Positions 56,419 through 64,000 of a DNA stretch of 64,000 bases are shown piece after piece (position 1 is the first letter of the stretch; each line of letters starts with the position of its first letter). Under the pieces are notes generated by a model. The model ran no database searches. It worked only from the letters and a program-made list of their open reading frames with translations, and was not told the origin of the DNA. The translations under genes were made by a program, and so were the position numbers. Origin of the DNA: Haladaptatus litoreus (GTDB taxonomy: Archaea > Halobacteriota > Halobacteria > Halobacteriales > Haladaptataceae). The DNA lies in NCBI RefSeq assembly GCF_900156425.1, contig NZ_FTNO01000001.1:1488001-1552000 (forward strand). Reading direction: 5' to 3'.

Positions 56419-56848
56419 CGGCAACCCCTCCGTCCATCTTCTCGTCATCCATATCCAAAGCAGAAAGCAGTCGTTCCGCGCGGTCGGTCGTTCCGTAGTA
56501 TCGCCATCTTCCCTCTTTTCGTCGGGTGACGAGTCCCGCGTCTGTGAGGTCGGAGAGTGCGTGACTCAGTGCGCTCTCGCTCACGTCGAACAGCGGCGCG
56601 AGTTCACAGACACAGAGGTCATCCTCCGCAATCGAAAGCAAGCGAACGATTCGATACCGGGTGTCGTTCGCTAGTGCCGAAAGCACGCGAACGTGGTTTT
56701 CGGTGTTTGTGTCGGAATCGGTAGGACGAAAGGCAGTTTCACGAAGTGAAAGCAGTTCGTCCCGTCGTCGTTCTACGTCCGAATCGCAACAGCCACCGAG
56801 TTCGTCGGTCAGCAGTCGGCGCAGTCTCTCGTCGGTTTGGGTCATCAT
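56411..56848 (-). CDS. arsR: ArsR-family metalloregulator
   Basis: A 145-residue winged-helix repressor: NHVRVLSALANDTRYRIVRLL, DDLCVCELAPLFDVSESALSH and RKEGRWRYYGTTDRAERLL. The pair in LCVCEL is the classical ArsR thiol motif for As(III) or other metal binding, and an N-terminal GGCCDSD adds more cysteines. It should repress its own operon until metal binds. ATG 56848 is chosen; a second ATG follows directly. The operator upstream is at 56857-56870. Confidence 0.88.
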   Translation of the reverse strand: MMTQTDERLRRLLTDELGGCCDSDVERRRDELLSLRETAFRPTDSDTNTENHVRVLSALANDTRYRIVRLLSIAEDDLCVCELAPLFDVSESALSHALSDLTDAGLVTRRKEGRWRYYGTTDRAERLLSALDMDDEKMDGGVADE

Positions 56849-56856
56849 TGAATGAT

Positions 56857-56870
56857 TGAACAACTGTTCA
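56857..56870 (-). promoter_or_regulatory. ArsR operator upstream of arsR
   Basis: TGAACA, two bases, TGTTCA: a perfect inverted repeat with the 6-2-6 spacing of ArsR/SmtB family operators, nine bases before the arsR ATG. Binding here would block transcription of arsR-arsC and the phosphatase. Confidence 0.65.
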
Positions 56871-56941
56871 TATGATTGTTTCGCTGGTGCTGTTTTCTCA
56901 CCGTAACGACCGAAAAAGAAATTTCGTGTTCGTCTATCTCT

Positions 56942-58054
56942 TCAGATTCCGAGCGTCGTCACCCACGAACTCTGTGGGAAGACGCCGACGATTGCTAGCA
57001 CCGCAATGAGGAGCGTCCCGAAGACGATTGCGGCGGCGGGCGGGTCGATGTGGGTATCGGCGTGCGCGTAGAAAATGCGCTGGAACAGTTCACCGAACAG
57101 GCCGCTGACCGCGCCGAAAACGGCGCCGACGGCGAGCGCGGTGACCATCGACACCGACGCGATGTCTCCCCCGACGGGAGCGAGCGCGAGGGCCGCGGTG
57201 CTGGCGGGCAGACTCATGTGGTGCGTGACCGGAATCTTCTCGACGCCGCAGTTCAGGAAGACGAGGCTCGCCGCGCTGATACCGAACGCGAGGAACGGAC
57301 TGCCCGTCTCGTAGGCGATGTAGGCCGCGAGGATGCCGACGACGACGCCCAGCGTTGCGACGTTCACCCATTTGTACTGGTGGGGCAACCACGGTTCGAC
57401 GAGGAATCGACCCTGCGCGACTCCGCCGTCGGTGGCTTCGCCGCCATCTGCGGTCCCCCCGCCATCTACGGCCGTCTCGCCGAGAACTCGTCGCTCTTCG
57501 GATTCGAACGGTTTCATGTTCAGCAGGCCGCGCTTTGCACCGCCGACGATGCTGTAACCGAAGACGAGTCGGTGGGCAACTGCCGAGAGGACGACACCCA
57601 TCGCGATGGGGTCGTAGGGCATAGCGAACGCGACGGACAGTTCGGTGAACCAGTAGCCCAAAACTCCGAACAGACCGCCGACCGCGAGCACGTCGGGTTT
57701 GGTTCCCTGCGCGAACGCGATGTTTTTCGCCTCGTGGAAGTCGAAACCGGTGTCCATGTAACCCCGTTTCGCGGCGTAGGCCGCGGCGGCGGCCCCGCCA
57801 GCGAAACTGATTGCCGGGGAGAATACCGGGCCGAAGGCGATGGAACCTGTAATGCCGACGGCCCCGAGTTCGGACGCGGACACGCCACCCGCTTCGGCGA
57901 CGGCCTCGCTCGCGAGATTCGCGGACTCGCCCGCGATGACCATGAACCCGGTGAAGATGAACGCCGGGAGCGCGCCGACCGCCGCGCCGAAGGCACCGCC
58001 CGCGAACGCGGCGATTATCATCTCGATGGCGAACAGGGCTGATAAATCCGCCAT
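56942..58054 (-). CDS. Membrane protein of the glycerol operon (GlpX-like, candidate glycerol transporter)
   Basis: A 370-residue membrane protein with about nine to ten hydrophobic segments rich in Ala and Gly (AAFAGGAFGAAVGALPAFIF, SPAISFAGGAAAAAYAAKRG, VSMVTALAVGAVFGAVSGL) and one hydrophilic loop (about residues 190-215) containing GGTADGGEATDGG. Its start lies one base after the glpK stop. In Haloferax volcanii a membrane protein of this kind is cotranscribed with glpK; a glycerol uptake role is inferred there and here. It is not the bacterial GlpF aquaporin type, as no NPA motifs are visible. Confidence 0.72.
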   Translation of the reverse strand: MADLSALFAIEMIIAAFAGGAFGAAVGALPAFIFTGFMVIAGESANLASEAVAEAGGVSASELGAVGITGSIAFGPVFSPAISFAGGAAAAAYAAKRGYMDTGFDFHEAKNIAFAQGTKPDVLAVGGLFGVLGYWFTELSVAFAMPYDPIAMGVVLSAVAHRLVFGYSIVGGAKRGLLNMKPFESEERRVLGETAVDGGGTADGGEATDGGVAQGRFLVEPWLPHQYKWVNVATLGVVVGILAAYIAYETGSPFLAFGISAASLVFLNCGVEKIPVTHHMSLPASTAALALAPVGGDIASVSMVTALAVGAVFGAVSGLFGELFQRIFYAHADTHIDPPAAAIVFGTLLIAVLAIVGVFPQSSWVTTLGI

Positions 58055-58055
58055 A

Positions 58056-59606
58056 TCAGTCACTTCCTTCCTGCGCCCAGTCGAGCGAGCGCGAAACGGC
58101 GTCCTGCCAGCGGCCGTACTTTTCGTCGGCTTCGGTGCCGTTCAGTTCCATCGACGTCTCGAACTCCCGGTCTACCTGCCAGTTGTTCCTGAGTTCGTCC
58201 ACGGTTTCCCAGTAGCCAACCGCGAGTCCAGCGGCGTAGGCCGACCCGAGTGCCGTCGTCTCGTCCACAACCGGGCGAACGATGTCGGTTCCGAGAATGT
58301 CGGCCTGTAACTGACAGAGGAAGTTGTTCTTGACTGCACCGCCGTCCACGCGCAGGGATTCGACTTCGATGCCGCTGTCTGCTTCCATCGCTTCGGCCAC
58401 GTCGCGCGTCTGGAACGCGATACTTTCGAGGGTTGCCCGAACGACGTGTTCTTTTCTGGTTCCGCGGGTCATCCCTACGAGCGTCCCGCGAGCGCGCTGG
58501 TTCCAGTGTGGTGCGCCGAGTCCGGTGAACGCGGGCACCATGAAGACGCCGTCCGTCGAATCGACGCTTCGCGCGAGGGTTTCCGTCTCGATTGCGTCCT
58601 CGATTAAATCCATATCCACGAGCCATTCGATTGCCGCACCCGTGACGAAAATCGAACCTTCCAGCGCGTACTGCACCGGTTCGCCCGACCGCTGGAAACC
58701 GACGGTCGTGAGCAGGCCGTGTTCGCTCGTCACCGCCTCTTCGCCCGTGTTGAGCAGGAAGAAACTGCCCGTCCCGTAGGTGTTTTTCGCGTCTCCCGCG
58801 TCGAAGCAGGTCTGCCCGAACAGGGCGGCCTGCTGGTCGCCGAGCGCGCCCGCGACGGGCACTTCCGCGCCGAGGAACCCTTCGGCGTCGGTCGAACCGT
58901 AGGTGTCGTCGTCGCTGGAGGGCCGAACCTCCGGCAGCATCTCTTTGGGAACGCTGAACTCGGCACACAACTCGTCGTCCCAGTCCATCTCGTGAATGTC
59001 GAACAGCATCGTCCGCGAGGCGTTCGTCACGTCCGTGATGTGGTTACCCGTCAAATTGTGGATGAGCCACGTGTCAATGGTGCCGAACAGGATTTCGCCG
59101 GTTTCGGCTCGGTCGCGCAAGTCCGCGGGTCGCGCGCGCTGGGTTTTGATGGGGTCGGCGTTGTCGAGCAACCATTCGGCTTTCGTCGCCGAGAAGTAGG
59201 CGTCCGGTTCGAGGCCCGTCTTGGCGCGAACATCCTCCGTTTTGCCATCCTCCTCCAACCGCTCGATTCGGTCGGTGGTTCGCCGGTCTTGCCAGACGAT
59301 TGCGTTGTGCACCGGTTTGCCGGTGTCCGCATCCCACAACAGCGTCGTCTCGCGCTGGTTGGTGACGCCGATGGCCGCGAGTTGCTCGGCCTCGATGCCC
59401 GCCTCCGCGAGCGCGGACTGGATGACCGACTGCGTGTTCTCCCAGATTTCGAGCGGGTCGTGTTCGACCCATCCCGGCTCGGGATAAATCTGCTCGTGTT
59501 TTTCGTAGGCGTTGGCCACGACCGCCCCGCCGTGGTCGAACACCATGAATCGAGTCCCGGTTGTCCCTTGGTCAATTGAACCGACGTAGGTTTCGCTCGG
59601 TGCCAT
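58056..59606 (-). CDS. glpK: Glycerol kinase
   Basis: Phosphorylates glycerol with ATP to give glycerol-3-phosphate, the first step in using the glycerol abundant in salterns. The 516-residue protein has the FGGY motifs: GSIDQGTTGTRFMVFD, GVTNQRETTLLWDAD, IDTWLIHNLTGNHITDV, DQQAALFGQTCFDAGDAKN, and the C-terminal FGGY signature MVPAFTGLGAPHWNQRARG. ATG 59606 starts MAPSETYVGSIDQG. It heads the minus-strand half of the glycerol module; glpABC lie on the other side. Confidence 0.95.
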   Translation of the reverse strand: MAPSETYVGSIDQGTTGTRFMVFDHGGAVVANAYEKHEQIYPEPGWVEHDPLEIWENTQSVIQSALAEAGIEAEQLAAIGVTNQRETTLLWDADTGKPVHNAIVWQDRRTTDRIERLEEDGKTEDVRAKTGLEPDAYFSATKAEWLLDNADPIKTQRARPADLRDRAETGEILFGTIDTWLIHNLTGNHITDVTNASRTMLFDIHEMDWDDELCAEFSVPKEMLPEVRPSSDDDTYGSTDAEGFLGAEVPVAGALGDQQAALFGQTCFDAGDAKNTYGTGSFFLLNTGEEAVTSEHGLLTTVGFQRSGEPVQYALEGSIFVTGAAIEWLVDMDLIEDAIETETLARSVDSTDGVFMVPAFTGLGAPHWNQRARGTLVGMTRGTRKEHVVRATLESIAFQTRDVAEAMEADSGIEVESLRVDGGAVKNNFLCQLQADILGTDIVRPVVDETTALGSAYAAGLAVGYWETVDELRNNWQVDREFETSMELNGTEADEKYGRWQDAVSRSLDWAQEGSD

Positions 59607-59608
59607 GC

Positions 59609-59640
59609 TCACAATGTGACGTACTCCCAAATAAAATATG
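59609..59640 (-). promoter_or_regulatory. glpK promoter with TCACA-A-TGTGA palindrome
   Basis: A TATA-like A/T block (59626-59638 on the plus strand, reading ATATTTTATTT on the minus strand) lies about 25 bases before the palindrome TCACAATGTGA at 59609-59619, next to the ATG at 59606. A repressor there could block initiation; GlpR-like control is plausible but unproven. Upstream to 59910 the sequence is AT-rich with a TTTCATGGTG direct repeat (59891 and 59904) and no gene. Confidence 0.4.
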
Positions 59641-59910
59641 GTTGTGAATAACTTATGTTAAAATGGTTTTGAATTTCTTGGTTTTTGTCTCTGTCTCTGT
59701 GCAATTCACAGATGTTTGTCGGTAACTGTTCGAAATAACGACGAACTAAGAAATTATTGAAATTTATCTACTGAAATGAAAGATGTGGTATCGTGGAGAG
59801 AAGACGACAGAGAAATCCATTGAACTGCGACGAAAAGGAACTGACGCTGAGTTTCTGAAATTTGTTTCGCGGTGTTGTTTCCAAGATTTGTTTCATGGTG
59901 ATGTTTCATG

Positions 59911-60211
59911 GTGTCGTTTACAAGTCACGACTCCAGTGAAACCGCCTCCGCACCGCACCTCGTCCTCCCCCAACCGATTCGTTCACTCGCTTTCGCTCGT
60001 TCACTCATCCCCCGCGCGGGCGACTGAAGTCGTCTTCGCGCGCCATGTTGGAAATCGAGTATCGCGCGAATCTTCACAAACCTTGTGGCGCGTGCGTCGG
60101 CAGACCTGAGGGTGTCCCGAAGGTCTGCCCGAGTTCACGCGAGGAATGAATGACGAAGGAATCGGTTGCGGTGTGATGACGGTAATTGGAGTCGTGACTT
60201 GGAAACAGCTC
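59911..60211. mobile_element. Short inverted-repeat (MITE-like) element, copy 2 (complete)
   Basis: A 301-bp element without coding sequence. Its 25-base ends (59911-59935 and 60187-60211) are inverted repeats with 21 matching positions, including 15 consecutive (CAAGTCACGACTCCA). Inside, 59936-59990 resembles the right arm of copy 1 in reverse, and 60073-60144 carries the shared core: CACAAACCTTGTG small palindrome, then hairpin 60099-60107/60121-60129. It lies between the divergent glpK and glpA promoters. Confidence 0.65.
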
Positions 60212-60341
60212 GAAGTAGGGTTCGAAGACTCATCGCCGATTAGCTGTCCCTTCGAATTGGCAACAGTATCCGGAAGCCGTCTTCTGATTCCCCCCGAAAA
60301 TGGGCGGTATCGTAAAGTGGACTCCAACTAACTACCAAAAC

Positions 60342-62072
60342 ATGGCAAACGACGCCGAAGTGCTCGTCGTGGGGGGTGGCTCGACGGGCACGGGCATCGC
60401 CCGAGACCTCGCACTGCGGGGAGTTGACGTGACGCTGGTGGAGAAGGGCAATCTGACCCACGGAACGACGGGCCGGATGCACGGCCTGCTCCACAGCGGC
60501 GGCCGGTACGCCGTCTCCGACCAAGCCAGTGCGACGGAATGTATCGAAGAAAACCGCGTCCTCCGGGACATCGCCAGCCACTGCGTCGAGATGACAGGCG
60601 GACAGTTCGTCCAGTTGGAAGGCGACTCCGACGACTATTTCGAGGAAAAACTTCGGGGCTGTCGGGAGTGTGGTATCCCAGCGGAAGTCCTCACCGCGAA
60701 GGAAGCGCGGGAGCAAGAACCCTACCTGACGAAGGACGTAAAGCGTGCAATCTCGGTTCCCGACGGAGCCATCGACCCGTTCCGTCTCTGCGTGGCCAAC
60801 GCCGCCGACGCGGAGATGCACGGCGCGCGAATCGAAACGCACGCGGAAGTGACCGACGTACTCGTGGACGGAAACGACGTGGTCGGCGTCGAAGTCCGCC
60901 ACGAGAGCGGACCGGGCAAGCGCAACCACGCCAGACCGGGAACAACCGAAGAAATCCGGGCCGATTACGTGGTCAACGCGACCGGGGCATGGGCCGGGCA
61001 ACTCGGCGAGATGGCGGGCGTGGATATCGAAGTTCGCCCGTCGAAGGGTGTCATGGTGGTGATGAACTGCCGACAAGTAGATACGGTCATCAACCACTGC
61101 CGACCGAAAGGCGACGCAGACATCATCGTCCCGCACGAGGTGACCGCGATTCTCGGAACGACGGACGAAGAGGTCGCCGACCCGGAGAACTACCCCGAAG
61201 AGGGCTGGGAAGTGGACATGATGATAGACCAATTGTCGAAACTCGTGCCCATCCTCCGTGATTCCCGAACCGTTCGGTCGTTCTGGGGCGTCCGTCCGCT
61301 GTACGAACCGCCGGGGACGGGAACCACAGACCCGACCGACATCACGCGGGATTTCTTCCTCTTAGACCACGAGGAGCGCGACGACCTGACTGGCCTGACC
61401 AGCATCGTCGGCGGGAAGTTCACCACGTATCGGGCGATGGCCGAGCAGATTTCAGACCACGTCTGCGGCCAACTCGGCGTCCGCGAAACATGCAGCACTG
61501 CCGACGAACCGCTCCCCGGAAGCGACGATTTTTCCGTCCTCCGCGATTACATGGACGAGTTCGGGATTCGCTCGCCAATCGGCAGGCGGAGCGTCCAGCG
61601 ACTCGGCAGTCGGGCCGACGAAGTCCTCACGACGAACGGGCCGAATCCCGTTCTCTGCGAATGTGAAGCCGTCACACAAGCCGAAATTCAAGACGCAATC
61701 GACGGGTCGGGCACCGACTTGAACGCGGTTCGAATCCGAACCCGCGCCTCCATGGGTAACTGTCAGGGCGGCATCTGCTGTCATCGGATGGCGAACGAAC
61801 TCCATCCGGAACACGATGAACCGACCGCCCGCGAAGCACTGGACGAACTGTTTCAGGAACGCTGGAAAGGCGAACGCCACGCCCTCTGGGGTGAACAGCT
61901 CTCACAGGCCGCGCTGAACTACGCGCTCCACGCGACGACGATGAACCGGGATGCTCCGGAGGCGAACGGAGAGCAGGACGCGGAAACGGACACCATCGAC
62001 TTCTCGGCGTTCGACGCAGGTCGAAACAGCGAGAGAACCGTCGATGGCGACGGAGGAATCAATGGCGATTGA
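60342..62072 (+). CDS. glpA: Glycerol-3-phosphate dehydrogenase subunit A (anaerobic type)
   Basis: FAD subunit of the three-part membrane-associated glycerol-3-phosphate dehydrogenase, which passes electrons to quinone and yields dihydroxyacetone phosphate. The protein (576 residues) starts with the FAD-binding [19 protein letters not shown], has [17 protein letters not shown], and ends with a BFD-like [2Fe-2S] domain: [15 protein letters not shown] and [18 protein letters not shown] 60342 is chosen; an in-frame earlier ATG (60300) is not conserved. Overlaps glpB by eleven bases. Confidence 0.95.
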   Translation: MANDAEVLVVGGGSTGTGIARDLALRGVDVTLVEKGNLTHGTTGRMHGLLHSGGRYAVSDQASATECIEENRVLRDIASHCVEMTGGQFVQLEGDSDDYFEEKLRGCRECGIPAEVLTAKEAREQEPYLTKDVKRAISVPDGAIDPFRLCVANAADAEMHGARIETHAEVTDVLVDGNDVVGVEVRHESGPGKRNHARPGTTEEIRADYVVNATGAWAGQLGEMAGVDIEVRPSKGVMVVMNCRQVDTVINHCRPKGDADIIVPHEVTAILGTTDEEVADPENYPEEGWEVDMMIDQLSKLVPILRDSRTVRSFWGVRPLYEPPGTGTTDPTDITRDFFLLDHEERDDLTGLTSIVGGKFTTYRAMAEQISDHVCGQLGVRETCSTADEPLPGSDDFSVLRDYMDEFGIRSPIGRRSVQRLGSRADEVLTTNGPNPVLCECEAVTQAEIQDAIDGSGTDLNAVRIRTRASMGNCQGGICCHRMANELHPEHDEPTAREALDELFQERWKGERHALWGEQLSQAALNYALHATTMNRDAPEANGEQDAETDTIDFSAFDAGRNSERTVDGDGGINGD

Positions 62073-63342
62073 AGACGATGTCGTCGTCATCGGGGGCGGG
62101 TTGGCCGGAATGACAACCGCGCTGTCCGCGGCCCGCGAGGGGTCGCGGGTCAGACTGCTTTCGCACAAAGAGAGCACCCTGCGGTTCGCCAGCGGGCTTA
62201 TCGACGTGCTGGGCTACGCCGGGAACGAAATCGTCTCGAATCCGTTCGAGACGATTTCGGAGTTGCCGGACGAACATCCCTACCGGAAAGTCGGCGAGTC
62301 CGGCGTCCGCGCCGGACTCGCCCTGTTCGATTCGGTGGCCGACTACGCGGGCGACCACACCGACAAAAACGCCCTCGTGCCGACCTTTGGCGGGCGAATC
62401 AAACCGACAGCGCGCTACCCGAAACACACTGCACCCGGATTGGCAAGCGACCAACGAGACACCCTGCTCGTCGGCTTCGAGACAATTGTTGACTTCGACG
62501 CCCCGCTGGCCGCGGAACATCTCGCGGAAACGGTTCCGTTCGACGTTCGCGGCGTGACGCTGTCGTTCCCCGGCGAGTTTCGAACCGACGCCAAAATCAC
62601 CAGACTCGCCCACGCGCTGGACAAAAACGAGCGCGTCGAAATCGGAAGTAGCGAGAACGTCTCCCAGTCGGAACCGGTTCGAATCGCACTCGCCGAGCAA
62701 ATCAAGCCACATCTCGGCGATGCGGAACGAATCGGCTTTCCCGCGATGTTGGGCGAAGACCATCCCGAGGACGTTCGGGCGACGCTCGAACGAAAGTTGG
62801 GCGTCGAGGTGTTCGAAATTCCGATGGGGCCGCCGAGTCTCCCCGGGATGCGCCTCGAAGCGCAGTTCGAAACCGCGCTGAAGGAGGCGGGCGTTCGAAT
62901 CACGACCGGAAATCCGGTCGTGGATTTCGAGGGCGACGAGCGGATTTCGGCGGTCATCGTGGAGCGAAACGGCGCGCCGATTCCGTTTCACGGAGAACAG
63001 TTCGTGCTGGCGACCGGCGGACTGGTCGGGAAGGGAATCGACTCCGACCGCGAGGGCGTCCACGAACCGATTTTCGACTGCTACGTTCCTGCCCCCGAAG
63101 ACCGATACGACTGGTCGGAAGAGGGAGCGTTCGACGACCATCGGTTCGCTCGATTCGGGGTGCAGGTAGACGACGAACTTCGCCCGCTCGATTCGGCGGA
63201 CGAACCGGAGTTCGAGAACCTCCGCGCTGTCGGCGGCGTTCTCGGTAACTGCGACGTTTCGGCGGAGAAATCAGCAAGCGGCGTCTCGCTTTCGACCGGC
63301 GCTGTTGCGGGACGAAAGGCAAGCGACGAGGTGAATCCATGA
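62062..63342 (+). CDS. glpB: Glycerol-3-phosphate dehydrogenase subunit B (anaerobic type)
   Basis: FMN/FAD-linked subunit B of the same dehydrogenase. The 426-residue protein starts [20 protein letters not shown] (dinucleotide loop) and contains [14 protein letters not shown] and [19 protein letters not shown], typical of GlpB. ATG 62062 is chosen; ATG 62044 would add six residues. It overlaps glpA and is joined to glpC by an ATGA overlap at 63339-63342, so all three subunits are coupled. Confidence 0.92.
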   Translation: MAIEDDVVVIGGGLAGMTTALSAAREGSRVRLLSHKESTLRFASGLIDVLGYAGNEIVSNPFETISELPDEHPYRKVGESGVRAGLALFDSVADYAGDHTDKNALVPTFGGRIKPTARYPKHTAPGLASDQRDTLLVGFETIVDFDAPLAAEHLAETVPFDVRGVTLSFPGEFRTDAKITRLAHALDKNERVEIGSSENVSQSEPVRIALAEQIKPHLGDAERIGFPAMLGEDHPEDVRATLERKLGVEVFEIPMGPPSLPGMRLEAQFETALKEAGVRITTGNPVVDFEGDERISAVIVERNGAPIPFHGEQFVLATGGLVGKGIDSDREGVHEPIFDCYVPAPEDRYDWSEEGAFDDHRFARFGVQVDDELRPLDSADEPEFENLRAVGGVLGNCDVSAEKSASGVSLSTGAVAGRKASDEVNP

Positions 63343-64000
63343 GTGAAAAGGAAGCAGAATCACGAAATCCATCCGAACTGCAGGACGTATTCAGCGGCGA
63401 ACCGATGGACCTCAGACCGGGGTCGGACGACTGTTACAAATGCTCCACCTGCGACACGGAGTGCCCGGTCGCGGAAGTTGACGACGACTTCCCCGGGCCG
63501 AAGTTCCAGGGGCCGGAGCAGTGGCGACTCAAGCGCAAGGACGACCACGACATCGACGATTCGGTGATGTCCTGTTCGAACTGCATGCGCTGTGATAACG
63601 CCTGTCCATCCGAAGTGCCGCTCTCCCAGATGCACAACACGGCCCGCGGCGAGTACGTTGACGAACAGATGTCGAAGTTCTCGCGCGAGTACATCCGAAA
63701 CCGGATTCTGTCGAACTACGGCAGACTCGCGCCCCTTGCCTCTAAATTCCCGCGACTGACGAACTTCGTCATGGGACTGTCCGTGACGAAGTTCGTGAAC
63801 GAGAAAGTGATGGGAATCACCAGCCAGCGCGACTTCCCCGAATTTGCCACGGAGACGTTTACGGATTGGTGGGAGAAGCGAGGCAGCGAAGCCACCTCGA
63901 AAAAGCGAGCGCGGGAGGCGCGGGCAGAACGCGGCGAGGTGGCAGAAAACGACGACAAGCGAGTCGCCTACTTCCACGGCGACTACTCGAATTACAACAC
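63339..64000 (+). CDS. glpC: Glycerol-3-phosphate dehydrogenase subunit C, 3' end cut off by window
   Basis: Iron-sulfur and membrane-anchoring subunit of the dehydrogenase. From ATG 63339 the frame stays open to the window end, giving 220 residues. Two ferredoxin-type cluster motifs are visible: CYKCSTCDTECPVAE and CSNCMRCDNACPSEV (C-x2-C-x2-C-x3-CP). The C-terminal cysteine-rich CCG domains that pass electrons to quinone lie beyond the window. The overlap with glpB supports the start. Confidence 0.9.
   Translation, partial: MSEKEAESRNPSELQDVFSGEPMDLRPGSDDCYKCSTCDTECPVAEVDDDFPGPKFQGPEQWRLKRKDDHDIDDSVMSCSNCMRCDNACPSEVPLSQMHNTARGEYVDEQMSKFSREYIRNRILSNYGRLAPLASKFPRLTNFVMGLSVTKFVNEKVMGITSQRDFPEFATETFTDWWEKRGSEATSKKRAREARAERGEVAENDDKRVAYFHGDYSNYN

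Overview
The window is chromosomal DNA from an extremely halophilic archaeon (class Halobacteria). The evidence is consistent: strongly acidic predicted proteins, GC-rich codons, start codons sitting about 25 bases downstream of TATA-like boxes (leaderless transcripts), a proteasome beta subunit, topoisomerase VI beside DNA gyrase, a halorhodopsin, HalOD1 and Bat-type HTH_10 regulators, Tat signal peptides and diphthamide synthesis. The genus cannot be fixed from the sequence alone; a Haladaptatus-like organism is a guess.

Layout. 1-1.9 kb: end of sucC and all of sucD (TCA cycle). 2.0-4.2 kb: an AT-richer strip of small membrane, Tat-secreted and DUF7344-like genes ending at a tRNA-Val whose 3' end is duplicated 154 bp away, the mark of an old integration site. 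4.3-10.5 kb: a beta-helix protein, a metallo-beta-lactamase-fold hydrolase coupled to an adenine-deaminase relative, small haloarchaeal proteins and an HTH_10 regulator. 10.6-16.9 kb: proteasome beta, a glutamate-cysteine-ligase-like protein, ATP-dependent DNA ligase, an UlaG-like hydrolase and a zinc-ribbon membrane protein. 17.2-26.5 kb: topoisomerase VI A/B, halorhodopsin and gyrase B/A, that is the DNA topology genes with a light-driven chloride pump between them. 26.5-36 kb: arginase, regulators, an acetyltransferase, LtrA, a frameshifted lipoprotein, purM, a site-2-type protease and a TraB protein. 36-42.6 kb: an inverted-repeat element, then a sensory cluster (HalOD1, DUF7344, PAS-GAF-Bat) and a DUF4397 surface protein with a long Lys/Thr repeat. 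42.6-56.9 kb: MaoC, rhomboid protease with an extra C-terminal domain, METTL5-like methyltransferase, secreted proteins, dph2, TspO, small zinc proteins and an arsR-arsC-phosphatase operon with a clear operator. 56.9-64 kb: the glycerol module, with glpK and a membrane partner on the minus strand and glpA-glpB-glpC on the plus strand, running off the window end.

The most unusual signals are outside genes: (i) a family of short elements with 25-bp terminal inverted repeats, present as two complete copies and one right-hand relic, whose core hairpin shows a compensatory base-pair change between copies; (ii) an array of five back-to-back perfect hairpins after gyrA; (iii) exact-period tandem repeats of 17-19 bp that fill convergent intergenic spaces and run into the stop codons; (iv) an 18-bp alternating purine/pyrimidine tract between the gyrB TATA box and its start; (v) direct and inverted duplications of the tRNA-Val 3' end. 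I do not see CRISPR arrays, intact transposases or integrases, or rRNA genes.
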